8,754 nt of DNA from Collinsella sp. (GCA_019419485.1 DXZV01000064.1:1-8754); one strand, 5' to 3'. Positions 1 through 5,944 are shown, counted from the stretch's first letter. Made by a program: numbers and translations. The notes: a model not told the origin generated them from the letters alone.

Positions 1-645
1 GAGCTTCTTGCCAGCAACCTCGAACATCTTGATGTCGTTGCCGACCATCTCGGCAGCGGTAAAGGAGCCGGACGGACGGGTGAGGAAGACCTCCATGCCA
101 AACTTGACCGGGTCGACGCCCACCTGCTCGCCGAGCTTGGCGGCGACGGCGCGGTCGACATCGGTGGTGGTGGGGCTCTTGAGCATGAGCGTGTCGGTCA
201 TCATGGCCGAGAGCAGCAGCTTAGCCTGGACGTCGGAAAGCTCAACGCCGAGCACGCCGGCGAGCTTGGTGACGATGGTGCAGCTGGAGCCCCAGGGCAG
301 GCAGATGTAGTGCAGCGGGCCGGCGGTCTCGAAGTCGCCGATGCGGTGATGATCGACAACGCCAAAGACCGTGGCGTCCTTAAGGCCGGCGACGGACTGG
401 GCAGACTCGTTGTGGTCGGTGAGGACGACGAGCTGACCGGCCTCGACGGACTCGATCACGCGGGGCTCGGCGATGCCGGCGTCGGCGAGCAGCTTGGCGG
501 ACTCGGCCGGAAGCTGACCAAGGGCGCAGGCCTCGTAGGTGTTGCCGGCATACTCAACCTGGTTGAGCAGCTGGGACAGGACGACGGCGCTCATGATGGC
601 GTCGTTATCGGGGTTCTGGTGACCAAAGACAAGAACGTTTGCCAT
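1..645 (-). CDS. ppaC: Manganese-dependent inorganic pyrophosphatase (family II), C-terminus cut off by window edge
   Basis: This cytoplasmic enzyme hydrolyses pyrophosphate to two phosphates and so pulls biosynthetic reactions forward. I translated the minus strand and found 215 in-frame codons from the ATG at 645 to the window edge. Family II (DHH phosphoesterase) motifs are in place: GHQNPDND at residues 8-15 gives metal ligands H9, D13 and D15; TDHNE at 76-80 gives D77; VDHHR at 97-101 gives H99; and MTDT at 149-152 gives D151. The usual NPDTD is NPDND here, a mild variant. Family members are about 305-310 residues, so roughly 95 residues, including the DHHA2 domain with its substrate-binding Arg/Lys motif, lie outside. 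The start is supported by GGAGGA at 651-656, five bases upstream. It is a single gene with its own leader. Identity is based on motifs plus close resemblance to Bacillus PpaC as I remember it. Confidence 0.95.
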   Translation of the reverse strand, partial: MANVLVFGHQNPDNDAIMSAVVLSQLLNQVEYAGNTYEACALGQLPAESAKLLADAGIAEPRVIESVEAGQLVVLTDHNESAQSVAGLKDATVFGVVDHHRIGDFETAGPLHYICLPWGSSCTIVTKLAGVLGVELSDVQAKLLLSAMMTDTLMLKSPTTTDVDRAVAAKLGEQVGVDPVKFGMEVFLTRPSGSFTAAEMVGNDIKMFEVAGKKL

Positions 646-758
646 GGATATCCTCCACTTGATATGTGTACTTGGACGTAGCTATGGTAGCACGCCGATG
701 CCGAGCCTTCGCAGACGGAAGGGTCACGGCATATTTTGGGGCAGGCATGGGGGCCAAG

Positions 759-810
759 ACTGTCCCTTTTGCACCGTGTTGGTGCAAAGTAACCTGACCC
801 CCTTGCACCA
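759..810. repeat. Intergenic three-arm inverted-repeat element, copy A
   Basis: The arm TTTGCACC (768-775) pairs perfectly with GGTGCAAA (781-788) across a 5-base loop. The same GGTGCAA can instead pair with TTGCACCA at 803-810 across a 14-base loop. On the minus strand that loop reads GGGGGTCAGGTTAC, and the far flank carries AGGGACAGT. Both resemble the core of the elements at 1820-1860 and 5714-5799. It sits directly after the ROK kinase stop codon and upstream of ppaC. There is no U-tract, so it is not a standard terminator. I infer a dispersed REP-like repeat. Confidence 0.6.
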
Positions 811-811
811 G

Positions 812-1765
812 CTATTTACCGGCGGCGCGCAGGGCTACGTAGGCGGCACCGATGATGCCGGCGTCGTTTCCGAGCGAAGCGACCTTAATGGGCGTCTCGC
901 GCGAGGCAGAGAGCGCGTACTGCTTAAAGTGCTCGCGAACCTTGTCGAGATAAACATCGGCCGAAGCGGACGCGCCGCCACCGATCAGGAACATCTCGGG
1001 GTCGACCACGTTGGCGATAAGCGCCAGGGCGCGGCCAAGGTAGTCGGCCATGGTGTCGGCTGCGGCCAGCGCGAGCTTGTCGCCCTCGCGGCAGGCCTGG
1101 AACACGTCCTTGGAATCGGAGGGGCCGGTGAGCTCAATGGGCTCGACGCCCGCCTTCTTGCACTCGGCAAGGTAGTTGCTCACCACGCCGGTGGCGCTGG
1201 AATACTGCTCCAGATGGCCATGGCCGCCACAGCCGCAGGTGCGCTCCTCGGCCGGGTTCAGGCACATGTGGCCAATCTCGCCGCCGGCGCCCACAACGCC
1301 CGATACCACGTCGCCGTTAACGATAACGCCGCCGCCCACGCCGGTACCGATGGTGACCATCACCACGTTCTGCACGCCCTTGGCAGAACCGAGCCAGGCC
1401 TCGCCCATGGCAGCGGCGTTGGCATCGTTCTCATACTTAACGACCGCATCGGGGCAGTGCTTCTGAATGGCGACCCTCAGCTCGGGCAGGTTAATGGCAA
1501 TGTTGGCCTTGACCTTGGCATCGCCCGACGCCGGGATGGGACACGGAACGGCCAGGCCAATGCCCGCCACAAAGGCACGCGGAATCTGTGCCTTGGCGAC
1601 CACCTGGTCGATAGCCTCGGTCACCGCGGCAAAGCCCGCGGCGTCAACGATAGGAGGCGTGGGCACGCTGGCCTTGGCAAGCAGGTTGCCGTCCTCGTCG
1701 AACAGGCCCTCCTTAACCGAAGTGCCGCCGACGTCGATGCCGATGTAGTACTGCTTAGGTTCCAT
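812..1765 (-). CDS. ROK-family glucokinase
   Basis: This is probably an ATP-dependent cytoplasmic sugar kinase making glucose-6-phosphate, 317 residues long (usual ROK kinase length). The N-terminal phosphate-binding loop is DVGGTSVKEG (11-20). ENDANAAAMGE (112-122) holds the catalytic Asp114. TIGTGVGGG (138-146) is the second nucleotide-binding loop. EIGH (163-166) begins the ROK zinc/sugar signature. The zinc cluster is H166, C177, C179 and then H184, where most relatives have Cys (GHLE for GCLE). I chose the ATG at 1765 because AAAGGTGG (1772-1779) precedes it by six bases and the sequence begins right before the phosphate loop; the frame stays open to 1831 without a comparable start signal. 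It lies on the same strand as the PTS operon, beyond that operon's terminator, and could recycle glucose freed by the GH1 enzyme. Substrate could also be another hexose; ROK specificity is hard to read from sequence. Confidence 0.9.
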   Translation of the reverse strand: MEPKQYYIGIDVGGTSVKEGLFDEDGNLLAKASVPTPPIVDAAGFAAVTEAIDQVVAKAQIPRAFVAGIGLAVPCPIPASGDAKVKANIAINLPELRVAIQKHCPDAVVKYENDANAAAMGEAWLGSAKGVQNVVMVTIGTGVGGGVIVNGDVVSGVVGAGGEIGHMCLNPAEERTCGCGGHGHLEQYSSATGVVSNYLAECKKAGVEPIELTGPSDSKDVFQACREGDKLALAAADTMADYLGRALALIANVVDPEMFLIGGGASASADVYLDKVREHFKQYALSASRETPIKVASLGNDAGIIGAAYVALRAAGK

Positions 1766-1819
1766 GGGAGCCCACCTTTCTCGTTTAAACATTGCCTGTA
1801 TGGTACCGCTCTCAAGGCA

Positions 1820-1860
1820 AAAACCTACCAAAAAGGGACAGGTTTGTTTTGGCAGGTTTT
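1820..1860. repeat. Intergenic inverted repeat with GGGACAGGTT core, copy B
   Basis: AAAACCTACCAAAA (1820-1833) and TTTTGGCAGGTTTT (1847-1860) are reverse complements over 14 bases with one mismatch, around the 13-base spacer AGGGACAGGTTTG. The right arm plus spacer closely matches both halves of the element at 5714-5799, and the spacer matches the loop of the element at 759-810. It lies upstream of the glucokinase gene and downstream of the PTS operon terminator. A hairpin with T-rich ends could also affect transcription, but its recurrence at three loci argues for a repeat family. Confidence 0.7.
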
Positions 1861-1910
1861 ATCTGGGGTAACGCAATTGGCTGCCCAACAGGCCGCGCAA
1901 GACCATCCCC

Positions 1911-1948
1911 AAAAATAAAGGCGCCGGGAGGCGGAGGCTCCCGGCGCC
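1911..1948 (-). terminator. Intrinsic terminator of the beta-glucoside PTS operon
   Basis: An 11-bp perfect GC-rich stem, GGCGCCGGGAG (1920-1930) with CTCCCGGCGCC (1938-1948), encloses a 7-base loop. Read on the minus strand, the stem is followed at once by TTTATTTTT (1919-1911), a good U-tract. It lies about 60 bases past the EIIA stop codon. No U-tract follows it on the plus strand, so it acts on leftward transcription. Confidence 0.9.
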
Positions 1949-1973
1949 CGTCAAAGGGACTATGTTGTCTGTT

Positions 1974-2005
1974 GGACCGCACGGTCCGTCGCGGCGATAA
2001 CGCCG
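1974..2005 (-). other. Two small hairpins between the EIIA stop codon and the operon terminator
   Basis: On the plus strand, CGGCG-ATAA-CGCCG (1992-2005) and GGACC-GCAC-GGTCC (1974-1987) are two perfect 5-bp stems with 4-base loops. They follow the EIIA stop codon directly and precede the terminator stem, giving three stem-loops in a row at the 3' end of the operon mRNA. They may protect the transcript end from exonucleases; that is inference. Short stems like these can also arise by chance in GC-rich DNA. Confidence 0.4.
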
Positions 2006-2006
2006 A

Positions 2007-2339
2007 CTAGGCCTGAAGTGCCTGCAGCTGCTTGTGAACCTCGATGAGCTCCGTCGCCATGACGCGCATGGTCTCGGTGCCGGCCATCTGGTCCTCGGCA
2101 TGCAGCAAAATCAACGGGGCCTCGCCGTTACGTTCGCCGTTGGCCTCCTTCTTCAGAAGCCCCATGTGAACATCGTGGCCACCGTTATAGGCCTCGTCGC
2201 CCTGCTTGATAAGCTCCTCGGCGGCGTCAAAATCGCCCTCCTTGGCCTTTTGCACGGCATTGATGTACATGCTCTTGGCGGTACCGACGTAGCTGATGAT
2301 CTCGAAGCAGGTCATCTGCAGTTCGTTCATATCCTCCAT
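2007..2339 (-). CDS. PTS lactose/cellobiose-family EIIA component
   Basis: This cytoplasmic phosphocarrier takes phosphate from HPr and passes it to the EIIB cysteine. It has 110 residues and is all-helical in style, matching the LacA/CelC (LicA) family, which forms trimers. The phosphorylated histidine is in LLHAEDQM (H80 from this start), followed by the conserved Asp (D83) seen in family members. The start is not certain. The ATG at 2339 has AGGTG six bases upstream; a GTG at 2348 directly abuts the EIIB stop codon; the ATG at 2330 has GGAGG only two bases away. All choices leave a 0-20 base gap to EIIB, so translational coupling is likely. It is the last gene of the operon. Confidence 0.92.
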   Translation of the reverse strand: MEDMNELQMTCFEIISYVGTAKSMYINAVQKAKEGDFDAAEELIKQGDEAYNGGHDVHMGLLKKEANGERNGEAPLILLHAEDQMAGTETMRVMATELIEVHKQLQALQA

Positions 2340-2348
2340 GCAGAGCAC

Positions 2349-2651
2349 CTAGCCCATCACGCTGACGCAGTGGTCGATGATGCCGGCAGCGTTCATGCGG
2401 CCGTAGTCGACCATGTTGATGACCTCGACCGGAAAACGACCGGCGGCCTCCTTCTCAAAATCGCCCTTGGTGTAGCCGATCTGCGGACCAAGCAGCAACA
2501 TGTCGCACTCGTCCAGGTGATCGTGGGCCTCGTTCATGGGACGAGCCTCGACCTCAATATCCAGACCACGGTTTGCAACCTCGGCCTGCATCTTCTGGAC
2601 CAGCAGGCTCGTGGACATACCGGCATTGCAGCAGAGCATGATCTTCTTCAT
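2349..2651 (-). CDS. PTS lactose/cellobiose-family EIIB component
   Basis: This small cytoplasmic phosphocarrier (100 residues) donates phosphate to the sugar entering through EIIC. The N-terminus MKKIMLCCNAGMSTSLL is the classic CelA/LicB phosphorylation loop; by alignment to the C-x-A-G-M-S-T-S pattern the active cysteine is C8, with an extra Cys at position 7. LLLGPQIGY (52-60) is the usual second family motif. The start is firm: AAGGAGGA (2656-2663) lies four bases upstream. The gene follows EIIC after a 161-base gap that contains a strong hairpin, and EIIA follows almost without gap. Confidence 0.95.
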   Translation of the reverse strand: MKKIMLCCNAGMSTSLLVQKMQAEVANRGLDIEVEARPMNEAHDHLDECDMLLLGPQIGYTKGDFEKEAAGRFPVEVINMVDYGRMNAAGIIDHCVSVMG

Positions 2652-2752
2652 GGTTTCCTCCTTATAACTGCGCGGCGCGCAGACGACAACTGGTTTTATT
2701 CCTTGCGGCTATTGTGCCCACCCCCCTGCATCTTTACACAAGGGAGAGAGCT

Positions 2753-2783
2753 GCGGGCACCGGCGCCGCGTACCGGCGCCCGC
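2753..2783 (-). other. Strong intercistronic stem-loop between EIIC and EIIB
   Basis: On the minus strand, GCGGGCGCCGGT and GCCGGTGCCCGC can pair over 12 positions, two of them G-U, around a 7-base loop. It starts 30 bases after the EIIC stop codon. No U-tract follows on either strand, so it is unlikely to be a full terminator. In the operon mRNA it could protect the upstream EIIC/GH1 message or mark a processing site that sets the ratio of membrane to soluble PTS parts; that role is inference. Confidence 0.55.
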
Positions 2784-2812
2784 AAAGGTGAAAGGGACGA
2801 ACGTTAGGCGTT

Positions 2813-4156
2813 CTACTCGGCGAGAGCCTCCTGCTTGGCGATTGCCTTCTCGGAAATCTTCATAAAGGGCAGGTAGACGGCCATGCCAATGACAATCTCG
2901 AGAGCCTGCCACACGCCGGCGCGCCAGTCAAAGCCCGTAGCGAGCAGGGCATTGATGACGGGAGGCATGGTCCAGGGCACCTGGGCGATGCAGGGGCTGA
3001 TGATGCCTGCGCAGGTAAGGCCATAGGTGATGCCGATGAACAGATCGGGAAGAAGGACGAACGGGATCATGAGCGGCAGGTTGTACACGATGGGGTAACC
3101 GTAGATAACCGGCTCGTTGATGTTGAACAGACCAGGCAGGATAGCCATCTTGGAAACGGTCTCGGAAGCCTTGTTCTTGGAGAACAGGAGCGTGTCGAGC
3201 AGAAGCATGAGGGTGCAGCCCGAGCCGCCGATGAGGGCGAAGCTGTTAACGATCTGCATGTTCATGTAGTGATCGGGCTGGATGGTGCCACCGGCGGCAA
3301 AGGTAGCCATGTTGTCGACGATGAGCATGGTCAGGATCGGCTCGACGGTAGCGCCAGAGATGGTGGACTGGTGAATACCGACGCAGAACAGCAGGTTAGC
3401 AAGGGTGTAGATGAGGATAACAGCCCACGGACCGGCGTTCATGATGCTCTTGAGCGGGTTGGAGATGCACGTGGAGATGATGGTGCACAGATCGGTGCCG
3501 GCGCACACGGCGAGCAGGGCTGCGGCAAGAGCGAAGATCGCGAGGTTGAGCAGCATCGGGATCATGACGTTGAAGGAGTTGGAGACCGCGGGAGGCACGC
3601 CCTCGCCCAGCTTAACCTTGAGCTTCTCGACGCCAGAAATCTTGATGAAGAGCGAGACGGAAAGCAGGGCGATGATAATAGCCGAGAACAGACCGTTGGT
3701 GCCGGTGTTGGCAGTCGAAAGGGCGCCCGTGACCTCGGCGGAGGTGATCTTGTCGGTGAGCAGCGGGCTCGTGGCGGCAAGCGAGGCGGTGATCTGCTGC
3801 GGCATCATGATGACGAAAGCAGAGATAGCGACGACCACGCAAGCGAGCGGGTTATCGAAACGCTTGTTCTTAGCGAGGCTGTAGCCAATCAATCCGGCCA
3901 AGATAATGGCAGAGACGTTGAGGGTGCCCAGCGTAATTGCCGAACCCCACGTCTGAAGGTTGGCAAGGCCCGCCGCATCGAGCGGGAACAGAGGGAACAC
4001 GACGTTGTTAATAAGAACCGCGATACCCGCAAGGATATAGAGCGGCGTGATGGTCGCGAAGGCGTCACGCAGGGAACGCAGGTGAACCTGGTTTCCCACC
4101 TTCGCAGAGACCTCGGCAAACTTGTCGAGGAAGCTCTTTCCGTTGTCACTGGCCAT
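2813..4156 (-). CDS. PTS lactose/cellobiose-family EIIC sugar permease
   Basis: This is the integral membrane channel that moves the beta-glucoside across the cytoplasmic membrane for phosphorylation by EIIB. It has 447 residues, the standard CelB/ChbC length. A soluble amphipathic N-terminus (1-30) is followed by about ten hydrophobic segments, for example near 36-56, 76-94, 104-118, 157-172, 197-219, 243-260, 305-323, 361-381 and 411-431. Diagnostic motifs are present: GIHQS at 260-264 with H262, and FNINEPVIYGYP at 344-355 with E348. The equivalent His and Glu contact the sugar in the Bacillus cereus ChbC structure. The start has TTAGGAGC upstream (AGGAG at 4162-4166). It lies 120 bases after the GH1 stop codon. 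Cellobiose or an aryl-beta-glucoside is the likely substrate, given the enzyme next to it; lactose cannot be excluded from this gene alone. Confidence 0.95.
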   Translation of the reverse strand: MASDNGKSFLDKFAEVSAKVGNQVHLRSLRDAFATITPLYILAGIAVLINNVVFPLFPLDAAGLANLQTWGSAITLGTLNVSAIILAGLIGYSLAKNKRFDNPLACVVVAISAFVIMMPQQITASLAATSPLLTDKITSAEVTGALSTANTGTNGLFSAIIIALLSVSLFIKISGVEKLKVKLGEGVPPAVSNSFNVMIPMLLNLAIFALAAALLAVCAGTDLCTIISTCISNPLKSIMNAGPWAVILIYTLANLLFCVGIHQSTISGATVEPILTMLIVDNMATFAAGGTIQPDHYMNMQIVNSFALIGGSGCTLMLLLDTLLFSKNKASETVSKMAILPGLFNINEPVIYGYPIVYNLPLMIPFVLLPDLFIGITYGLTCAGIISPCIAQVPWTMPPVINALLATGFDWRAGVWQALEIVIGMAVYLPFMKISEKAIAKQEALAE

Positions 4157-4238
4157 GATTGCTCCTAACTTTCAAATCCGGCCTTTTCCTATGCGCACGG
4201 TGGTCTGTCGCCCTCTGCCACCAGATGTGCCATGTGTT

Positions 4239-4271
4239 GCGCGCAGCGGCGCGCGGTCTGGGCGTTCGCCC
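4239..4271 (-). other. Two perfect small palindromes between the GH1 and EIIC genes
   Basis: GCGCGC-AGCG-GCGCGC (4239-4254, plus-strand reading) is a 6-bp stem with a 4-base loop, and GGGCGTTCGCCC (4260-4271) is a 12-base perfect palindrome starting six bases past the GH1 stop codon. No U-tract follows. They may be mRNA structures separating the two cistrons. The rest of the 120-base gap shows only the EIIC ribosome binding site. Confidence 0.35.
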
Positions 4272-4276
4272 GTTCG

Positions 4277-5677
4277 CTAATCAACCACGTGAGTCGTGGC
4301 GACCTGCTTGAGCCAAGCTGCCGACTTCTTAAGGCGGCGCTTGTAGCCGTCCATAAGGTCGACCTCGACAAAACCGTAACGGTTCTTAAAGGCATTCGCC
4401 CAAGACCAGTTATCGATGACGGCCCAATAATGGTATCCACGGCACTTGGCGCCCTCGGCAATTGCCTTGGCAACCCACTCCAGGTGCTGGCGTACAAAGT
4501 CGACGCGGTAGTCATCCTGGATGGTTCCTTCGGCGTCTCGGTTCTTGTATTCGTCCATGATGCCGATGCCGTTCTCGGAAACGAACCACTCAAGATCGGG
4601 GTAGTTCTTAGCGCAGTCCATGCCAAAGTCGTAGAGGCCCTGCGGGTAGATCTCCCAGCCGCGGCTCTCGTTCATAACGGCGTCGGGCCACACGTACTCG
4701 TCGGCAAAGTGCGGCAGACCGTACTGGTCAATCTTGCTCGCCGGCGCCTGAACGCGCGTGGGGTGGTAGTAGTTGCAACCGAGCCAGTCGACAACACCCT
4801 GCTTAAGAATCTCTTGGTCGCCGGCACGGAACGGAAGCTTAACGCCGCCCTCGGCCAGGCTGTCGAGCACGTCGGCGGGAAGCTCGCCCTTGGTAATGAG
4901 GTCGAGCCACCAGCGGTTGTTGATGCCGCTGGTCATACGCACGGCCTCGAGGTCCGCCTCGCTGGGGTTCTCCTTGGTGTAGACCGGGGTAAAGCAGTTG
5001 ATCATGCCGATCTTGGCATCGCTGCGAACGGCGCCCTCGTCATAGGCGCGACGGTAGTTGGCCACGGCCAGCGCATGTGCCAGCGAGATGTGATACTGCA
5101 CGGTGCGAGCGCGGCTAAAGTCGTGGAGCTGCGGGAACCACACGCCCTCCTGATAGCGCTGCTCGGGCTCGACGATGGGCTCGTTAAAGGTGAACCAGTA
5201 CTTGATCTCCTGGCCAAACTCGTGGAAGGCGACGTCGGCGTAATGTGCGTAAGCCTCGACAACCTCACGGCTCTCCCAGCCGCCACGGTTAAAAAGGTAG
5301 GTGGGCATGTCAAAGTGGTACAAGTTGACAAACGGCTCCAGGCCGGCTTCGCGAGAGGCGCGGAACAACTCGTGATACCACGCGGCGCCTTCCTCGTTGA
5401 GGTTGCCGTCGGCATCGAGCAGACGGCTCCACTGGATGGAAGTGCGATAGGTATCCAGGCCCAAGTCCTTCAAAATGCGAAGGTCTTCCTGGTACTTGGC
5501 CATAAAGTCATTGCCGGCGTAAGAGCCAACGCAGTTGTAGAACGAGCCCAGATCCTGGATGGACCAGGTGTCCCACAGGTTCTCGAGCTTGCCGCCCTGG
5601 TTCCACTGACCCTCAGTCTGCGGGCCGGACATAGCAGCGCCAAAAAAGAAGTCACGGGGCAGCTGATACTGTGCCAT
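4277..5677 (-). CDS. Glycoside hydrolase family 1 (phospho-)beta-glucosidase
   Basis: This is probably a cytoplasmic 6-phospho-beta-glucosidase that cleaves PTS-imported beta-glucoside phosphates. It has 466 residues, a full GH1 length, with no signal peptide. GH1 landmarks: the N-terminal FFFGAAMSGPQTEGQW (10-25) with substrate-binding Q20; YHFDMP (120-125); the acid/base TFNEP (163-167, E166); CNYYHP (301-306); the nucleophile VSENG (366-370, E368); and WSWANAFKNRYGF (424-436). S425 occupies the place where plain beta-glucosidases have Glu, which favours phosphosugars, but the Lys expected two residues before the conserved Tyr (Y434) is N432, with K431 beside it. The start is the ATG at 5677, five bases after GAGGA (5683-5687); a TTG directly before it is too close to that site. 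It is the first gene of the operon with EIIC, EIIB and EIIA, and divergent from the GntR gene. Exact substrate is inferred from context. Confidence 0.94.
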   Translation of the reverse strand: MAQYQLPRDFFFGAAMSGPQTEGQWNQGGKLENLWDTWSIQDLGSFYNCVGSYAGNDFMAKYQEDLRILKDLGLDTYRTSIQWSRLLDADGNLNEEGAAWYHELFRASREAGLEPFVNLYHFDMPTYLFNRGGWESREVVEAYAHYADVAFHEFGQEIKYWFTFNEPIVEPEQRYQEGVWFPQLHDFSRARTVQYHISLAHALAVANYRRAYDEGAVRSDAKIGMINCFTPVYTKENPSEADLEAVRMTSGINNRWWLDLITKGELPADVLDSLAEGGVKLPFRAGDQEILKQGVVDWLGCNYYHPTRVQAPASKIDQYGLPHFADEYVWPDAVMNESRGWEIYPQGLYDFGMDCAKNYPDLEWFVSENGIGIMDEYKNRDAEGTIQDDYRVDFVRQHLEWVAKAIAEGAKCRGYHYWAVIDNWSWANAFKNRYGFVEVDLMDGYKRRLKKSAAWLKQVATTHVVD

Positions 5678-5713
5678 CAAAGTCCTCGCTTTCGTGTTCT
5701 AGAGCTTCCGGTT

Positions 5714-5799
5714 GGAGACGGGTTTGCTTTGGCAGGTTATCCGGCGCTGGCGCGCACCGGTCATACCGATATCCAACCCGCCAAAACAAAACCGTCCCC
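5714..5799. repeat. Long imperfect inverted repeat in the operon leader, copies C and D
   Basis: The outer 25 bases of the left arm (5714-5738) and right arm (5775-5799) are reverse complements at 21 of 25 positions. Each arm, read inward, is GGGGACGGTTTTG-like followed by TTTGGCAGGTT or TTTTGGCGGGTT. That is the spacer plus right arm of the element at 1820-1860. CCGG occurs again on both sides of the centre (5741-5744, 5757-5760). It lies between the probable bgl promoter and the GH1 ribosome binding site, so it would be transcribed as a large hairpin in the operon leader. Confidence 0.75.
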
Positions 5800-5819
5800 A
5801 AACGGTCGATCCTGTTCTG

Positions 5820-5832
5820 CGGAAAGATTCCG
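5820..5832. promoter_or_regulatory. Candidate operator or leader hairpin: CGGAA-AGA-TTCCG palindrome
   Basis: This is a perfect 5-3-5 palindrome that begins about 13 bases downstream of the -10 element proposed for the bgl operon. A dimeric GntR-type regulator bound there could block leftward transcription. It does not look like the GT-N-TA-N-AC type site typical of many GntR operators, so assignment to the adjacent regulator is a guess. It could equally be a short mRNA hairpin. Confidence 0.3.
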
Positions 5833-5844
5833 TTCGTTGCTTAA

Positions 5845-5872
5845 ACTATAGCGCTCTAATTCTAAAAGTAAA
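5845..5872 (-). promoter_or_regulatory. Probable promoter of the beta-glucoside operon
   Basis: Read on the minus strand, a -35-like TTTACT (5872-5867) and a -10-like TATAGT (5850-5845) are separated by 16 bases. This is 5 of 6 to the -10 consensus and 4 of 6 to the -35. The stretch is the most AT-rich in the area. Transcription would begin near 5838 and give a leader of about 160 bases containing the palindrome at 5820-5832 and the long inverted repeat at 5714-5799. Confidence 0.45.
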
Positions 5873-5909
5873 GCGTCTTTTTCTTTTTTCTTTCTCGAGC
5901 TTCTTAGAT

Positions 5910-5944
5910 AAAGGTTATATGGGTGCCTTGTTAAGGGTTATACT
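5910..5944 (+). promoter_or_regulatory. Probable gntR control region: direct repeat and -10-like box
   Basis: AAAGGTTATA (5910-5919) and AAGGGTTATA (5933-5942) are direct repeats at 9 of 10 positions, offset by 23 bases, slightly over two helical turns. The second copy overlaps TATACT (5939-5944), a 5-of-6 match to a -10 element, about 37 bases before the gntR start codon. I see no convincing -35 at the right distance. A T-rich run lies just upstream (5878-5893). The repeats could be activator or repressor sites, or just promoter halves. Confidence 0.3.

Noticed and set aside
644..1918. A 424-codon plus-strand open frame antisense to the ROK kinase
   Set aside because: It overlaps a gene with clear ROK motifs and runs through two intergenic inverted repeats; composition is that of a shadow frame.
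2034..4168. Long plus-strand open frames antisense to EIIA, EIIB and EIIC (257 and 299 codons)
   Set aside because: They lie opposite three genes with firm family motifs and start signals, and their translations show no recognisable fold.
5678..5844. Riboswitch or antiterminator (BglG-type RAT) in the GH1 leader
   Set aside because: No known riboswitch pattern or RAT-like sequence overlapping a terminator was seen, and the regulator next door is GntR-type, not BglG-type. The leader structure is accounted for by the repeat element.
4232..5851. A 539-codon plus-strand open frame antisense to the GH1 gene
   Set aside because: It mirrors the codon structure of a gene with complete catalytic motifs on the other strand, has no recognisable domain and no proper ribosome binding site. 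Long antisense frames are expected in GC-rich genes.
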